NCBI RefSeq assembly: GCF_030272615.1
Contig: NC_081412.1
Coordinates: 693,414,083-693,478,082, forward strand
From: Cryptomeria japonica
Taxonomy: Eukaryota; Streptophyta; Pinopsida; Cupressales; Cupressaceae
Direction of reading: 5' to 3'
Length of the DNA stretch: 64,000 nucleotides
Shown piece after piece: positions 8,693 through 19,281 of the stretch. Within the stretch, counting starts at the first letter, position 1. Each line of letters starts with the position of its first letter. The position numbers and the translations under genes are program-made. Below the pieces are notes generated by a model. That model saw only the letters and a program-made list of their open reading frames with translations, did no database searches and was not told the origin of the DNA.

Positions 8693-11289
8693 TTGTTGTG
8701 GTTTGGCATCAGTTCGGCATGCACTATCTGAGATACTATTCATTCCGACACTAATATGGGATGCTACTGCTCAGGAGGAGTAGTCAGCTTTGTGATTTAG
8801 ATGTTGATTGGACTGGAGATGTTGATGACCAAAAAAGTACTTTCGGTGGAGCTTTCTTTCTTGGAAACAAGTTGGTTTCATGCATCAGCAAGAATCAGTC
8901 ATGTACTTCTCTATATACTATTAAAGTTGAGTATGTTGTTGCTGCTACTAACTATACACAAGTTTTATGGGTGAAGAAAATGTTGAAGGATATAAAGGTG
9001 GATTGTAATGCACCAGTAGTTATTCACTGTGATAACTCTATTGCTATTGATATATAAAAGAATCCGATATTTCATTCTAGGAAAAAGCACATATATATCA
9101 AGTATAACTTTTTGAAGGAGACGGTGGAAGCAAATGAAGTAAGATTGGTTTATGTAGACACTAAAGAACATATTGTAGATATTTTCACTAAACCTTTATC
9201 CAAGGAATCATTTGAGCACCTAAGAGATAGATTGGGAGTTTCTATCCCTCCAGTAGAGACTTGATTGTTGCAGTTTGGCATCAGTTTGGCATGCACTATC
9301 TGAGATACTATTCATTCTGACACTGATGTGGGATGCTACTACTCAGGGGGAGTAGTCAACTTTGTGATTTAGATGTTGATTGGATAGGAGATGTTGATGA
9401 CTAGAAAAGTACTTTCGGTGGAGCTTTCTTTCTGGGAAAGAAGTTGGTTTCATGGATCAGCAAGAAATAGTCATGTACTTCTCTATATACTATTGAAGTT
9501 GAGTATGTTGTTGCTGCTACTAACTATACACAAATTTTGTGGATGAAGAAAATGTTGAAGGATATAAAGGTGGATTGTAATACACTGGTAGTTATTCACC
9601 ATGATAACTTTGCTTCTATTGATATATCAAAGAATCTCATATTTCATTCTAGGAAAAGGCACATATCTATCAAGTATAACTTTTTGAAGGAGAAGGTGGA
9701 AGCAAATGAAGTAAGATTGGTTTATGTGAACACTAAAGAACATATTGTAGATATTTTCACTAAACCTTTATCCAATGAATCATTTGAGCACTTGAGAGAT
9801 AGATTGGGAGTTTCTGTGTTAGGGTTACCAAAGATACTGAGAGGCGGGGAGTGAATCAACATCTAATCGGTAATAATATTTTCATAACTTATAACATGAA
9901 AAGCATATTAAAACTATATACCAGTAAACCAGAAATAATGCAACAAATAAGAATAACAACCACAACATGAAAAGCACACCATAACACAATATTTTAATGA
10001 GGAAACCTAGTGTGGGAAAAACCTTGGTGGGATTTGTGACCCACAATATTCACTTACTAGCCAATAAGAAAATATTATTGATACAATCGGGGCTTGCACA
10101 TGCAAGAAGGCCAAGTGCCTAGAGCTCACTCCTCAATTACAAAAGAAGTCACACTGACTTATAAAAATGGATTATACAAATCCAATGTCTTGTACTGCTT
10201 TAGATTAGCAACTGTTACGCCAGATTCAGTATCGATTTAAGCTTTGCTACAAACATAAACCCTTAACCACTAATTCACATATTAGGTCTGCTACCTTCTA
10301 TTCATATTTTGCATCTTATCATATCCTAAATGATCTATAATGATATCATACATATATGAGTCATATTACAAGGTACCATGTCGGATTACAAAAGATTTTA
10401 CAATTAATTACAAAATACATTAATACAAAATGTTGTCGGCCAAGGTGTCGGTATTCTTCTTTTCGATGTCAGTGTTCTATATGTTGGTGTCTGTCTACCA
10501 GTATCACACATATGTAAGGTTGTCATCAATGCTAATTCCTTCAATCACCTACAATATCTCATTGGAGTGTGTATTTATCAACATGTTGCCCCTCTGGTAG
10601 AGACTTGATTATTGCGGTTTGGCATCAGTCTGGCATGCACTATCTGAGATACTATTCATTTTGGCACTGATGTGGGATGCTACTACTTAGGGGGAGTAGT
10701 CAGCTTTGTGATTCAGATGCTGATTGTGCTGGAGATGTTGATGACTGGAAAACTACTTTCGGTGGAGCTTTCTTTCTTGGAAAGAAGTTGGTTTCATGGA
10801 TCAGCAAGAAATAGTCATGTACTTCTCTATATACTATTGGAGTTGAGTATGTTATTTCTGATACTAACTATACACAAGTTTTAAGGATAAAGCAAATGTT
10901 GAAGGATATAAAGGTGGATTGTAATGCACCAGTAGTTATTCATTGTGATAACTCTACTGCTATTGATATATCAAAGAATCTTGTATTTCATTCTACGACA
11001 AAGAACATATCTATCAAGTATAACTTTTTTGAAGGAGCATGTGGAGGCAAATGAACTAAGACTAGTTTATGTGAACACTAAAGAATAGATTGGATATATT
11101 TTCACTAAACCTTTATCCAAGGAATCATTTGAGTACCTGAGAGATAGATTGTGAGTTTTTGCCCCTCCAGTAGAGACTTGAATGATGTGGTTTGGCATCA
11201 GTCTGACATGCACTATTAGAGATACTATTCATTCTGACACTGATGTGGGATGCTACTGCTCAGGGGGAGTAGTCATCTTTGTGATTCAG
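8229..11289 (+). repeat. Four tandem copies of a 572-bp RNase H/3'-UTR unit
   Basis: Equivalent points (ATG of the AxxDVD region) lie at 8229, 8801, 9373 and 10717. Spacings are 572, 572 and 1344. Removing the 767-bp solo LTR plus a 5-bp target duplication from the last spacing leaves 572. Each unit runs from inside RNase H to the GTGATT(C/T)AG of the 3' UTR and then jumps back. The last unit continues into normal 3' UTR (CAGAGGCTTATG). Units B-D no longer have intact ORFs. Confidence 0.85.
9817..10583 (-). repeat. Solo K4 LTR (767 bp) in tandem unit C
   Basis: Read on the minus strand it runs from TGTTGATAAATACAC to CCTAACA and aligns over its whole length with the K4-c 5' LTR at 24223-24987. 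It interrupts the copia sequence GGGAGTTTCTG/CCCCTCC. Flanks TTCTG (9812-9816) and TGTTG (10584-10588) look like a degraded 5-bp target duplication. No internal sequence remains, as expected after recombination between two LTRs. Confidence 0.85.
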
Positions 11290-11517
11290 AGGCTTATGTT
11301 TTTGCTTTCATATTTTTGTCAGATTTATGGCATTGATGTCAAAGGGGGAGTCATATTAATATGAAATATTAAAATTCAAAGGGGGAGAGATATTGATATT
11401 CAGAGCTATATGCAAGTGATTGTTGGCTATCTTCCACAAGGGGAGACTTGTTTGGCATTTCTTGGTACTTAGATGTTTTTCACATATAGTGTTGCCATCA
11501 ATGCTAAAGGGGGAGAT
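11178..11517 (+). promoter_or_regulatory. C2 3' UTR with multiple polypurine tracts
   Basis: Non-coding. Purine tracts near 11260-11268, 11340-11350, 11379-11390, 11439-11446 and the terminal AAAGGGGGAGAT ending at 11517. TAGTGTTGCCATCAATG at 11487-11503 pairs 16 of 17 positions with 11565-11581 inside the LTR. Confidence 0.7.
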
Positions 11518-12315
11518 TGTTGGCCATTTGGTGGAATTGATTATGTGTTGCATTGATGTTTTGTCATTGATGTCAACACTAGCTATTTGGATGCTTTACT
11601 GACACCCTTCTTGTCCCGGTAGGATAAGTGGTTTATGGTTAACTTGGATCCAACATGATCTAATAGACTTTGATATAATCTTGTGATGGAATTAGCTTGC
11701 TCATGATACTTATACTCATATTTGGTTAGTTGGTTTTGCTTCGGTGATTGGATGCTATCTTGCTTGCTTAGAATATTTTTTTTTGGTTTGAGTGAGGGTT
11801 TCATTGGTAGAGCTTTTGGTGGAGATCTTTGATTAATTGTATAAGTGGTGTTGGTGGAGCTTCTAATAGAGTTTTAGGATGTTATTGGTGATCATGTTCG
11901 AGACTTGGCATTCAGAGATAATTACTGAAGCGTATGGACCTATACTTGGTCTCGGTTGATCTATGTTATGGACCAACTTTAATGTAATGTGTGGATAGGA
12001 CCTATTGATGTATTTCCAGGATGTCTTATGTGTTGATATTATTTGTTGGTCTAAGGCCGACATGGTTTGTTATTATGTAATTGTTTTATTGTCTAGTGGC
12101 TGACCTAATTGTTTATGGTTGAGGGTTTGTATATATAGATGTAAGATCTCATTGTAGATCATCATGGTTAATGTAAGAGGTCATGGTCAAGAAATGTAAT
12201 GTGCAAATAATGTAATATTATTCAGGCGGAGGAGTTGGTTGATCATTGGAGATCAAATTAGGTTTATGTAAGATGATTTAATCCTTCCGTATTGACCTTA
12301 ACCGAAACTGTACTC
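11518..12315 (+). repeat. C2 3' LTR, left part
   Basis: Begins TGTTGGCCATTTGG and matches 25919-27105. TATATATAG at 12130-12138 is the probable TATA box. The LTR stops at 12315 where K4-b is inserted and resumes at 18881. TACTC (12311-12315) is the left target duplication. Confidence 0.85.
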
Positions 12316-13086
12316 TGTTGGCATATGCACACTCCAATGAGACATTGTAGGTGATTGAAGGTTTTGTCATTGATGGCAACCTTACAATCCTATGATATCG
12401 GCAAGACATTCCACCAACACTAGCAAGATCAGACTCTACACCGGCACCGGCAGTGAAAGGAAGCATACCGACACAAAGGCCGATAGGATTTCTATTGTAA
12501 TATATTTTGTTTATTATTTATAAAATCATTGTAAGCTAACTTGGCAAGTTGTAAAATGACTCGTATATAAGAGAAATCATTGTAGAACATTTTAAGAAAG
12601 TAAGAGGAATGTAATTAGGTGAAATAAGGTAGACCTATTAAGTGAATTATAGGTTAAGGGTTTATGTAAGAAGCAGAGCAGAAACCCGTACTAGATCTAG
12701 CATTATAGATGCTATTTTGAAGTAGTACAATACATTGGATTTATATAATCCATTTTGTAAGTCAGTGAGACTTCCTATTTTGTATTTGAGCAGTGAGCTC
12801 TAAGTAGTTGGCCTTCCTGCATGTGCAGGCCCCTCTTGTAGCAGTAATATTCTCTTATTGACCAATAAGTGAATATTGTGGGTCACAAATCCCACCAGGT
12901 TTCCTTATTAAATCCTTGTGTTATGGTGTGTTTTTCATGTGGTTGTTTTTATGTCTATTTATTGCATTACTTTCTGCTTACTGGTACACAGTATTAATAT
13001 GCTCTACATGTTTTAAGTTAAGAAAATCTATTAACTAGTTAGATACTGATTCACCCCCCCTCTTAGTATCTGTGGGAATCCTAACA
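12316..13086 (+). repeat. K4-b 5' LTR (771 bp)
   Basis: TGTTGGCATATGCAC...AATCCTAACA. TATATAA at 12564-12570 is a likely TATA box. The R/U5 block with CCTGCATGTGCAGG, a near-perfect palindrome, is at about 12788-12833. A CACCGGCACCGGCA cluster lies near 12439 in U3. It differs from its 3' partner by scattered substitutions and a few indels of up to about 17 bp. Confidence 0.9.
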
Positions 13087-13087
13087 A

Positions 13088-13100
13088 TTGGTATCAGAGC
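13088..13100 (+). promoter_or_regulatory. K4-b primer-binding site
   Basis: TTGGTATCAGAGC, one base after the LTR end. This is the initiator-methionine tRNA 3'-end complement typical of plant copia elements, and matches the PBS of C4 and C7 exactly. It primes minus-strand DNA synthesis. Confidence 0.9.
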
Positions 13101-13157
13101 CTGGTCCTCTATTTTCAAAAGCCTAAAAGCTTGAGGAAGATCTTGACATCGGTAGAG

Positions 13158-14207
13158 ATGGAAAACTTGATGAAGCAACTTGAAGGAGCTCTCTCAGACT
13201 ATGATGCAGAAAAATTGAAAAATATCAAACTTGAAGATGATCTAAAGGCTACTCAGGATATTATTCAAGCACTTCAAGAAAATCTTACTATTTCAAGAAA
13301 CAAGAGAAGAGCACTTTGTGAAAAGATGCAAAATGAGAATGATGAAAAGGAAACTCTTAATGATATGATAAACAAGCTGAAACAAGAGAACATGACAACA
13401 AAGAATGAGATGTAGGATATGACTATGAGATTATGTAAAGAATTTTAACATAGAAAGAAGAATGAAGAAGATTTGACTAGAAGACTAACCGATGCTGCAA
13501 ATGAAAACACAAGACTCAGCTATGAAAATGATTTGTTGAAGACAAATCTGATGCACACTCAGAATGACTCAAATGAACTAATGAGATAGAAAGAAGTCTT
13601 AGAAAGAGAACTAGATACTGCAAATCAACATAAAGAGAAATTCAAGAAAAACTTAGAAGAACTTGGTAACTTGTTGAAGAATCAAGAACCTAAAGGTGAC
13701 ACTTGTGGAATTGGCTTTGAAGTTGGTGAAAGCTCCAGTACTACAAACACACAGGATCATAGCAAACCGGTAAGACAACCTATTGCTTATAAATTTAGTG
13801 GCAAATACTTTAACTGTAACAAGTATGGTCATAGAGAAAATAAATGTAGATCTAGAAATTATTAGAATATCAACACACCCACCGGTCAATGTTCAAAATG
13901 CAACAAAGATGGTCATAATTCTGAAAATTGTAGAATGAATGTGAGATGTTATGTTTGTAGAAGATTTGGACACTTATCTAATCAATGCAGAACACAAACC
14001 GGCATAGGTTATGGGAAAGCTATTCATAAGAATAATGCGACTTGCTATGCATGTAACAAGATTGGGCATATTGCAAAATTTTGCAGAAGTAAAGGATCAC
14101 TGGTAGACAACAAAGGTTCTAGTTTGAAAGGTAAAGAAAAAGTTGAAGAGGTTAAGCAAGAATTTTTAAAACAATGGATCAGGGAAATTAGAACTGAATG
14201 TGGATAG
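13158..14207 (+). pseudogene. K4 ORF1: coiled-coil, four-knuckle Gag-like protein
   Basis: Start chosen at the ATG of MENLMKQLE, the first in frame after the PBS and shared with K4-c. Residues 1 to about 200 are Lys/Glu/Asn-rich with heptad-like spacing, a probable coiled coil for Gag multimerisation. Four CCHC knuckles follow: 13806-13847 (first Cys changed to Tyr), 13890-13931 (CSKCNKDGHNSENC), 13947-13988 (CYVCRRFGHLSNQC), 14043-14084 (CYACNKIGHIAKFC). One frame throughout, with stops at 13413-13415, near 13446, near 13588, 13863-13865 and 14205-14207. Four knuckles is more than the one usual in copia Gag. Confidence 0.8.
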
Positions 14208-14599
14208 GAATAATCCTCCACTGGTAGAACCAAGCAACACTCCACCAGTAGAATAGAGTAGCACTCCACTGGTAGGAGTCTCTTCATCAAATTGAAGAAA
14301 ATTTCCTTGAGGGTTTGGCAATCAATGAGACATATGCTATTATTCCCTCGATTGATGGTGAGAAGTTGAAATTACTTCTATACCGGCAGACAAAGTTAAG
14401 TGATTACTTAATCAACATGTATTAAATGTGGTAGTTGGCAAATTGACATTATAAATTAATGTTTTTGGCTCCATTTTACTTTACCGAGCATTCAAACATT
14501 TGAAGAGAGCAAAATCTCAAGAGCTAAGGCACTTCGAGCAAAGAGGCAAAGCACTTCAGCAATCAATCCTTCCTAAGGTAGAAAAAGATATTTATAATC
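14208..14599 (+). other. K4-b ORF1-ORF2 spacer
   Basis: About 390 bases. The first part still translates in pieces like the tail of ORF1 (repeated CCACTGGTAGA-like elements near 14217, 14242 and 14267, then an INETYAII-like segment). The last 150 bases, from about 14450, look like an untranslated leader: purine-rich, no conserved frame, and conserved in K4-c at 22736-22900. It could serve ORF2 as a 5' UTR or internal promoter; nothing proves either. Confidence 0.45.
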
Positions 14600-17500
14600 A
14601 TGGCATCCTCCTCTGTACTTGAATTCATAGAAAACCCTACTATAGTCAAGGTAATCAAATGACCTAGGCCCATATTTCAGCTAGTTCCCAAGATAGCTAA
14701 AAAGGATGACAATGTAGGTGTTTTTTCCCAAATTCTCAAAGGAGTTGTTTATGCAGAAGACCCTAGAATCTATATCCATTGCCATATAGAAGAATTAGGA
14801 GATGAAGAAATCAAGAACATGTACAAATTATTTGTGATGATTCCGATAAAGTAAAACCTGAACCCCAAATTATTGAAACCCTAGGATTCACTGAGATCCT
14901 CAATATTCCGGATTTCCCCAAGGAAGTTATTAGGATAGTGTTAAGTAGAGTACATGGTGCATTCTTTTGGTTAGATTCAATCCATAAAATTACCAAGGAA
15001 GCTGTGAAAGCTATAACAGGGTTACCCTCCACCGGTAGTAGACCAGATAAAACAAAGAAGGTCTCAAATGACCTGGTAATGAATTTAACTGGTGCAACAT
15101 CCAACAGAAGGTCTCTAAGGGTTAATGATGTGACCCATATAAATGTGAGATTTTTTAGCATGATTTTAGGATATAAAGCAACACATGCAAACAGACTTAA
15201 CTCAGTTTCCAATTTATGCATAAAAAGTGCACATGATATGGTAAAAGAAAATGTGAAAATTGATGTATGTGAATGGTTAAAGGATGAATTGATTGACAAT
15301 TTAGGAAAGATCAAGAAGGATAAGAAAGGACCTTTTAGATTTGGTAACTTGTATGCTTAATGCTACATATAACCAAACAGGTGCCTGGTATAGGCAACAA
15401 GAACCTTGGATTTGACATACTGATAGGGAAACAGTTATCAGACTTATTCAACAACAAGGGTGAAAACAAGGAAAAGAATATTGATGAGTATTTTCAAGCA
15501 ATAAAGGCTAGAATGAACAAAAGAATCAGACTGTCACAAGAAATTGTTAACAAATACAAGGATGATATATGTTTTGTAATGAAAAGGATGAGATCTGGAT
15601 GGAAGTAGTTGTCCCAAGAACAATTCAGGTTACTGAAATGGGCTATGAGATTGATGACCACATCATTGAAACATATGCTAAAGCTCTTTTGGAAGCACCA
15701 AATGAACCTAAGGAAGAGGTATTTGGTAGTGTTGAGACCATTGAAAGCCAAATTCAATCTAAGAAGAGAGTAAAGAAAGTAGAAGCAACTATGAGAGGAG
15801 GTTCAAGGCAGGATAAAGCTATAAAAGAAGATGTACTGAAACAAACCGGTATCACTGAAGATGAGTTATAGGCACAACAACCAAAGACTCACCTATCACC
15901 GGTAGCAACTTCTTCAGAGAGTGACAAGCTAGCTGAATTTAAAAGAGTTGTAAGGAAAAGACAACCTTCACCAGTATCCACACCCTCACCTAGAAGAACT
16001 AGACAAAAACAATAGGCAGTGAGTTCTCCAGTAAAGAAGACAATCCCAAAGAAAAAGCTAACACCTAAGAAGAAAAAGACTCAACAGAATATTTCTCTAA
16101 TTGACAAACTATTGGATGAAATCACAGAAGAACGAAATCTCAAGAACATAGAAAAATTATATGATACACTATCAACAGATGAGAAAGAGCAAGTTGAAAA
16201 ATGTGTCATTTTACACTTGGATATCTAGAAGAAGTTTTTAATGCAAGTTGTAGATGAATTACTAGATGAATTATTCAAGAGACTGGAAGCAAGAAGACAA
16301 TCTATTGTAGAACTTGACAAGAAAATCAAAATTGAAAAATTACTTGCTGTCTACCCAGTCAACTCTCCAAAAGAAATAGATGATCTGATTGGAAAGACAA
16401 ATTGGTCAGTATTCTCTATTGCACACTGGCATATTGCACTAATGGCAGGAAGAGTAAAAGTCGTAATAGAAGAAACAGAAAATGGATGGGATATATTCCT
16501 TATGGAGAAGGAAAAGGAGGAAGAGTATAGGAACCCCAAGCCTATCAAAATCTATCAAAAGGACAAAGATTAGCATAAAGGAAAGGTTGGTGGACCTCCT
16601 AGTATCAAAATAAAAGATAACTTATCCCCATCACCTTTTATTACTCCACTGGTAACAACAATAAAAGACCAACTAGTAGATGACAGTATGGATGTATCAT
16701 AAGAAGATACTAATCCTAATCCTGAGGTACTATACATAGTGGATGTTGATACTCAAAAGGTCAAAATTTTGATAGACAAGGACACAACTGGTAAAAATGA
16801 CATGGCTAATGAGCCACTGGCAACTGACAACACTGATAACACTGAAGGAAAAGTGGAAGATGATAGCACAGGGAAATAGATAGAGACCCAGACAGAGAAA
16901 CAAGTAGAGCAATAGGCTCTAGAATAGGAACAAGTTCATGTGGAAATAGTGCCACCGGCAACAGGAGAGAAACAAAAACCCTTGCTTAAGGAAATGGAAA
17001 CACAGATTGACTTACCAGAGGTCACTACAAGCATGGTTACTTCCTCCACTGATTGAATTTAGAATGTTGGTTCCTCCTCAACAAGTTATAAATCAATCAA
17101 TGTAACTGAAGTTCTTTTAGATTATTTGAAGAAAATAATTGATTGCAGTTCACAAGCTTATAAAGCTATAGATGACACAATCCCAATTTTGAAGATGATA
17201 GCTCCAAAATGCAACATAGATAATAAGGATTCTTTGAGTCAACTTGACACTTTGTTGAAGTATATTACTGACAACACAATGACAGTTGAACAAATAAAGG
17301 AAGAGGCATTCAAAGACAGGTTGGAAATTGAAAAACAAAAACTCTTTGAGAATCAAATAAAGAAGTGTACTAAGGAATTTGACACACTTCTACCAAAACT
17401 ATGCAACTCATTGAAGGAATTTAAAACTCTGTACAAAGATACTTGCAAGACAAACATTTTAACAGTTGACATAGATAAGAAAATGATCAAGGTACAAGAA

Positions 17501-17866
17501 GAAATAAATATACTTGTAGACAATTTTGTTAATTCACCTGGTACATTATCAAATTTTGAGCAAAAGATAACTAGTTTTGAGGAAGAATTACTGAATCTAG
17601 AGAGAGAAAAGGAGAGACTAATAAACAAGGCTAAAAATCTGAGACTAAGACTAAGTCCAAGACCAGACTATCTAGCATCCTTGAGGAAGGAAATATCTGA
17701 GGCACTTGTACAAGGACATAAAACACCAACAAAGCATATGCAGCACCTCACCAGTATAGTTCAAAGAACAGAGGCAGCAATAAAAGACAGTAAGAGGTTT
17801 ATGGAAAGCATAAATTTGGTTTTGGTGGATCTTTGTCAAATTGTACCCACCCAGTTACAAGGTTGA
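14600..17866 (+). pseudogene. K4 ORF2: large protein of unrecognised family, broken
   Basis: Start at the ATG of MASSS, matching K4-c. N-terminal domain to about residue 420 with conserved blocks VLSRVHG, ITKEA, LGYKATHAN, DVCEWLKDELIDNLGK and TKQVPGIG; then a Lys/Arg/Pro-rich segment resembling a nuclear signal (about 15950-16085), a helical domain (16090-16510), an acidic linker, and a C-terminal coiled coil (17126-17866). No catalytic or knuckle motif. Frameshifts near 14820, 15358 and 15600; stops near 16227, 16573 and in the linker. It occupies the pol position but shows no pol similarity. It may be a captured host gene or an Env-position ORF; both are speculative. Confidence 0.7.
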
Positions 17867-18074
17867 GATAGAAAAACTACAACTCTATTGACACCTTGAC
17901 GACCTTTGTCATTGATGCCAAAGGGGGAGTAAGTAGTATGAGAAAATAATTTGCAAAAGACTTATCTTCTTAGGGGGAGCTCATATATTTTTGGTACACA
18001 TTTTTGGAAACAAGTTTTGGATACACTTTTGAAATTTTCTCATGAGTGTTGCCATCAATGCCAAAGGGGGAGAT
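17867..18074 (+). promoter_or_regulatory. K4-b 3' UTR with polypurine tracts
   Basis: ATGCCAAAGGGGGAGTAAG near 17917-17935, TTAGGGGGAGCTC near 17970-17982 and the terminal AAAGGGGGAGAT at 18063-18074 abutting the LTR. GTTGCCATCAATG at 18048-18060 is the internal arm of the inverted repeat; its partner at 18127-18139 carries one substitution in this LTR but is intact in the 5' LTR. Confidence 0.75.
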
Positions 18075-18880
18075 TGTTGGCATATGCACATTCCAATGAG
18101 ACATTGTAGGTGATTGAAGGTTTTCTCATTGATGGAAACCTTACAATCCTATGACACCGGCAAGGCATTCCACCAACACTAGCAAGATCAGACTCTACAC
18201 CGACACTCAGATCACCAGCACCAGCAGTGAAAGGAAGCATACCGTTACAAAGGTCGACAGGATTTCTATTGTAATATATTTTGTTTATTATTTGTAAAAT
18301 CATTGTAAGCTGACTTGGCAAGTTGTAAAATGACTCTTATATAAGAGAGATCATTGTAGAACATTTTAAGAAAGTAAGAGGAATGTAATTAGGTGATTTA
18401 AGGCAGACCTATTATGTGAATTATAGGTTAAGGGTTTATGTAAGAAGCAGAGTAGAAACCGGTACTGGATCTAGCATTATAGATGCTATTTTGAAGTAGT
18501 ACAAGACATTGGATTTATATAATCCATTTTGTAAATCAGTGAGACTTCCTATTTTGTATTTGAGCAGTGAGCTCTAGGCAGTTGGCCTTCCTGCATGTGC
18601 AGGTCCCTCTTGTAGTAGTAATATTCTCTTATTGGCCAGTAAGTGAATATTGTGGGTCACAAATCCCACTGAGTTTTTTCCCACACCAGGTTTCCTTGTT
18701 AAATCCTAGTGTTATGGTGTTTTTTTCATGTGGTTGTTTTTGTCTCTATTTATTGCATTACTTTCTGCTTACCAGTACATAGTATTAATATGCTCTACAT
18801 GTTTTAAGGTAAGAAAATCTATCAACCGGTTAGATACTAATTCACCCCCCCCCCTCTCAGTATCTGTGGGAATCCTAACA
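18075..18880 (+). repeat. K4-b 3' LTR (806 bp)
   Basis: TGTTGGCATATGCAC...AATCCTAACA. TATATAA at 18338-18344; R/U5 block at about 18562-18607. The C-tract before the end is longer than in the 5' LTR. Followed by TACTC. Confidence 0.9.
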
Positions 18881-18993
18881 TACTCAAGCATAGGAGATGC
18901 TATCTTTTGTAGTTCAACACTTCACTAGATTGTATTCTAGATTTATATGTAGTCAGTGAGGCTCCTTTTATGATCAGGAGTGTGATCAGGTGC
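18881..18993 (+). repeat. C2 LTR, right part, truncated
   Basis: Continues the C2 LTR after K4-b (TACTCAAGCATAGGAGATGC...) and matches 26710-26815. It stops near 18993, about 280 bp before the expected LTR end, where K4-c LTR sequence begins without a duplication. The break is a rearrangement junction. Confidence 0.75.
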
Positions 18994-19086
18994 CTGCCTG
19001 TTGGTATCACATGATTGTAAGGTTGCCATCAATGACAATACCTTCAATCACCTACAATATCTCATTGGAGTGTGCATTTTCCAACA
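18994..19086 (-). repeat. K4-c 3' LTR, first 93 bp only
   Basis: Read on the minus strand it starts TGTTGGAAAATGCAC and includes the U3 inverted-repeat arm CATTGATGGCAAC (19022-19034). The rest is missing at the junction with the C2 LTR. Confidence 0.8.
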
Positions 19087-19281
19087 ATCTCCCCCTTTGG
19101 CATTGATGGCAACATGCATGAGAAAAATTGAAGTCCAAAAATCTTGTCAAAAACTATAAAAGAAATTGTACCAGATGTGTACTCCCCCTGAGAAGATGAT
19201 CTCTATTTTTTATTTTTCTCATCTCTACTACTCCCCCTTTGACATCAATGACAAAGGTTGTCATTCATTGTCAGTGGAGTC
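19087..19281 (-). promoter_or_regulatory. K4-c 3' UTR and polypurine tracts
   Basis: On the minus strand, the terminal AAAGGGGGAGAT abuts the LTR (19087-19099) and two further tracts lie near 19180-19188 and 19232-19243. GTTGCCATCAATG (minus, 19101-19113) is a perfect 13-bp partner of the LTR arm. Confidence 0.75.

Larger units (their letters stand above)
6177..11517 (+). mobile_element. C2: rearranged copia internal region
   Basis: Order: partial gag with one zinc knuckle, protease, integrase, an internal deletion removing nearly all RT, RNase H, then three further tandem copies of RNase H C-terminus plus 3' UTR, and a final purine tract. The first N-terminal gag part and PBS are deleted. 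The third tandem copy carries a solo K4 LTR. The 3' LTR begins at 11518. Confidence 0.8.
12316..18880 (+). mobile_element. K4-b: complete pol-less LTR retrotransposon (6.56 kb)
   Basis: Full structure: 5' LTR 12316-13086, PBS 13088-13100, ORF1 (Gag-like, four zinc knuckles), spacer, ORF2 (about 1,089 codons), 3' UTR with purine tracts, 3' LTR 18075-18880. Flanked by perfect TACTC duplications (12311-12315 and 18881-18885). Removing it rejoins the C2 LTR sequence ACTGTACTCAAGCATAGG, which is seen uninterrupted near 5848 and 26708. No protease, integrase, RT or RNase H motif occurs in any frame. It is presumably mobilised in trans by a copia element with the same PBS (inference). Confidence 0.9.

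Noticed and set aside
8229-11289. CRISPR-like array from regular repeats
   Set aside because: The repeats are 572 bp, coding for RNase H, with no short repeat-spacer structure. It is a tandem duplication in a plant retrotransposon.
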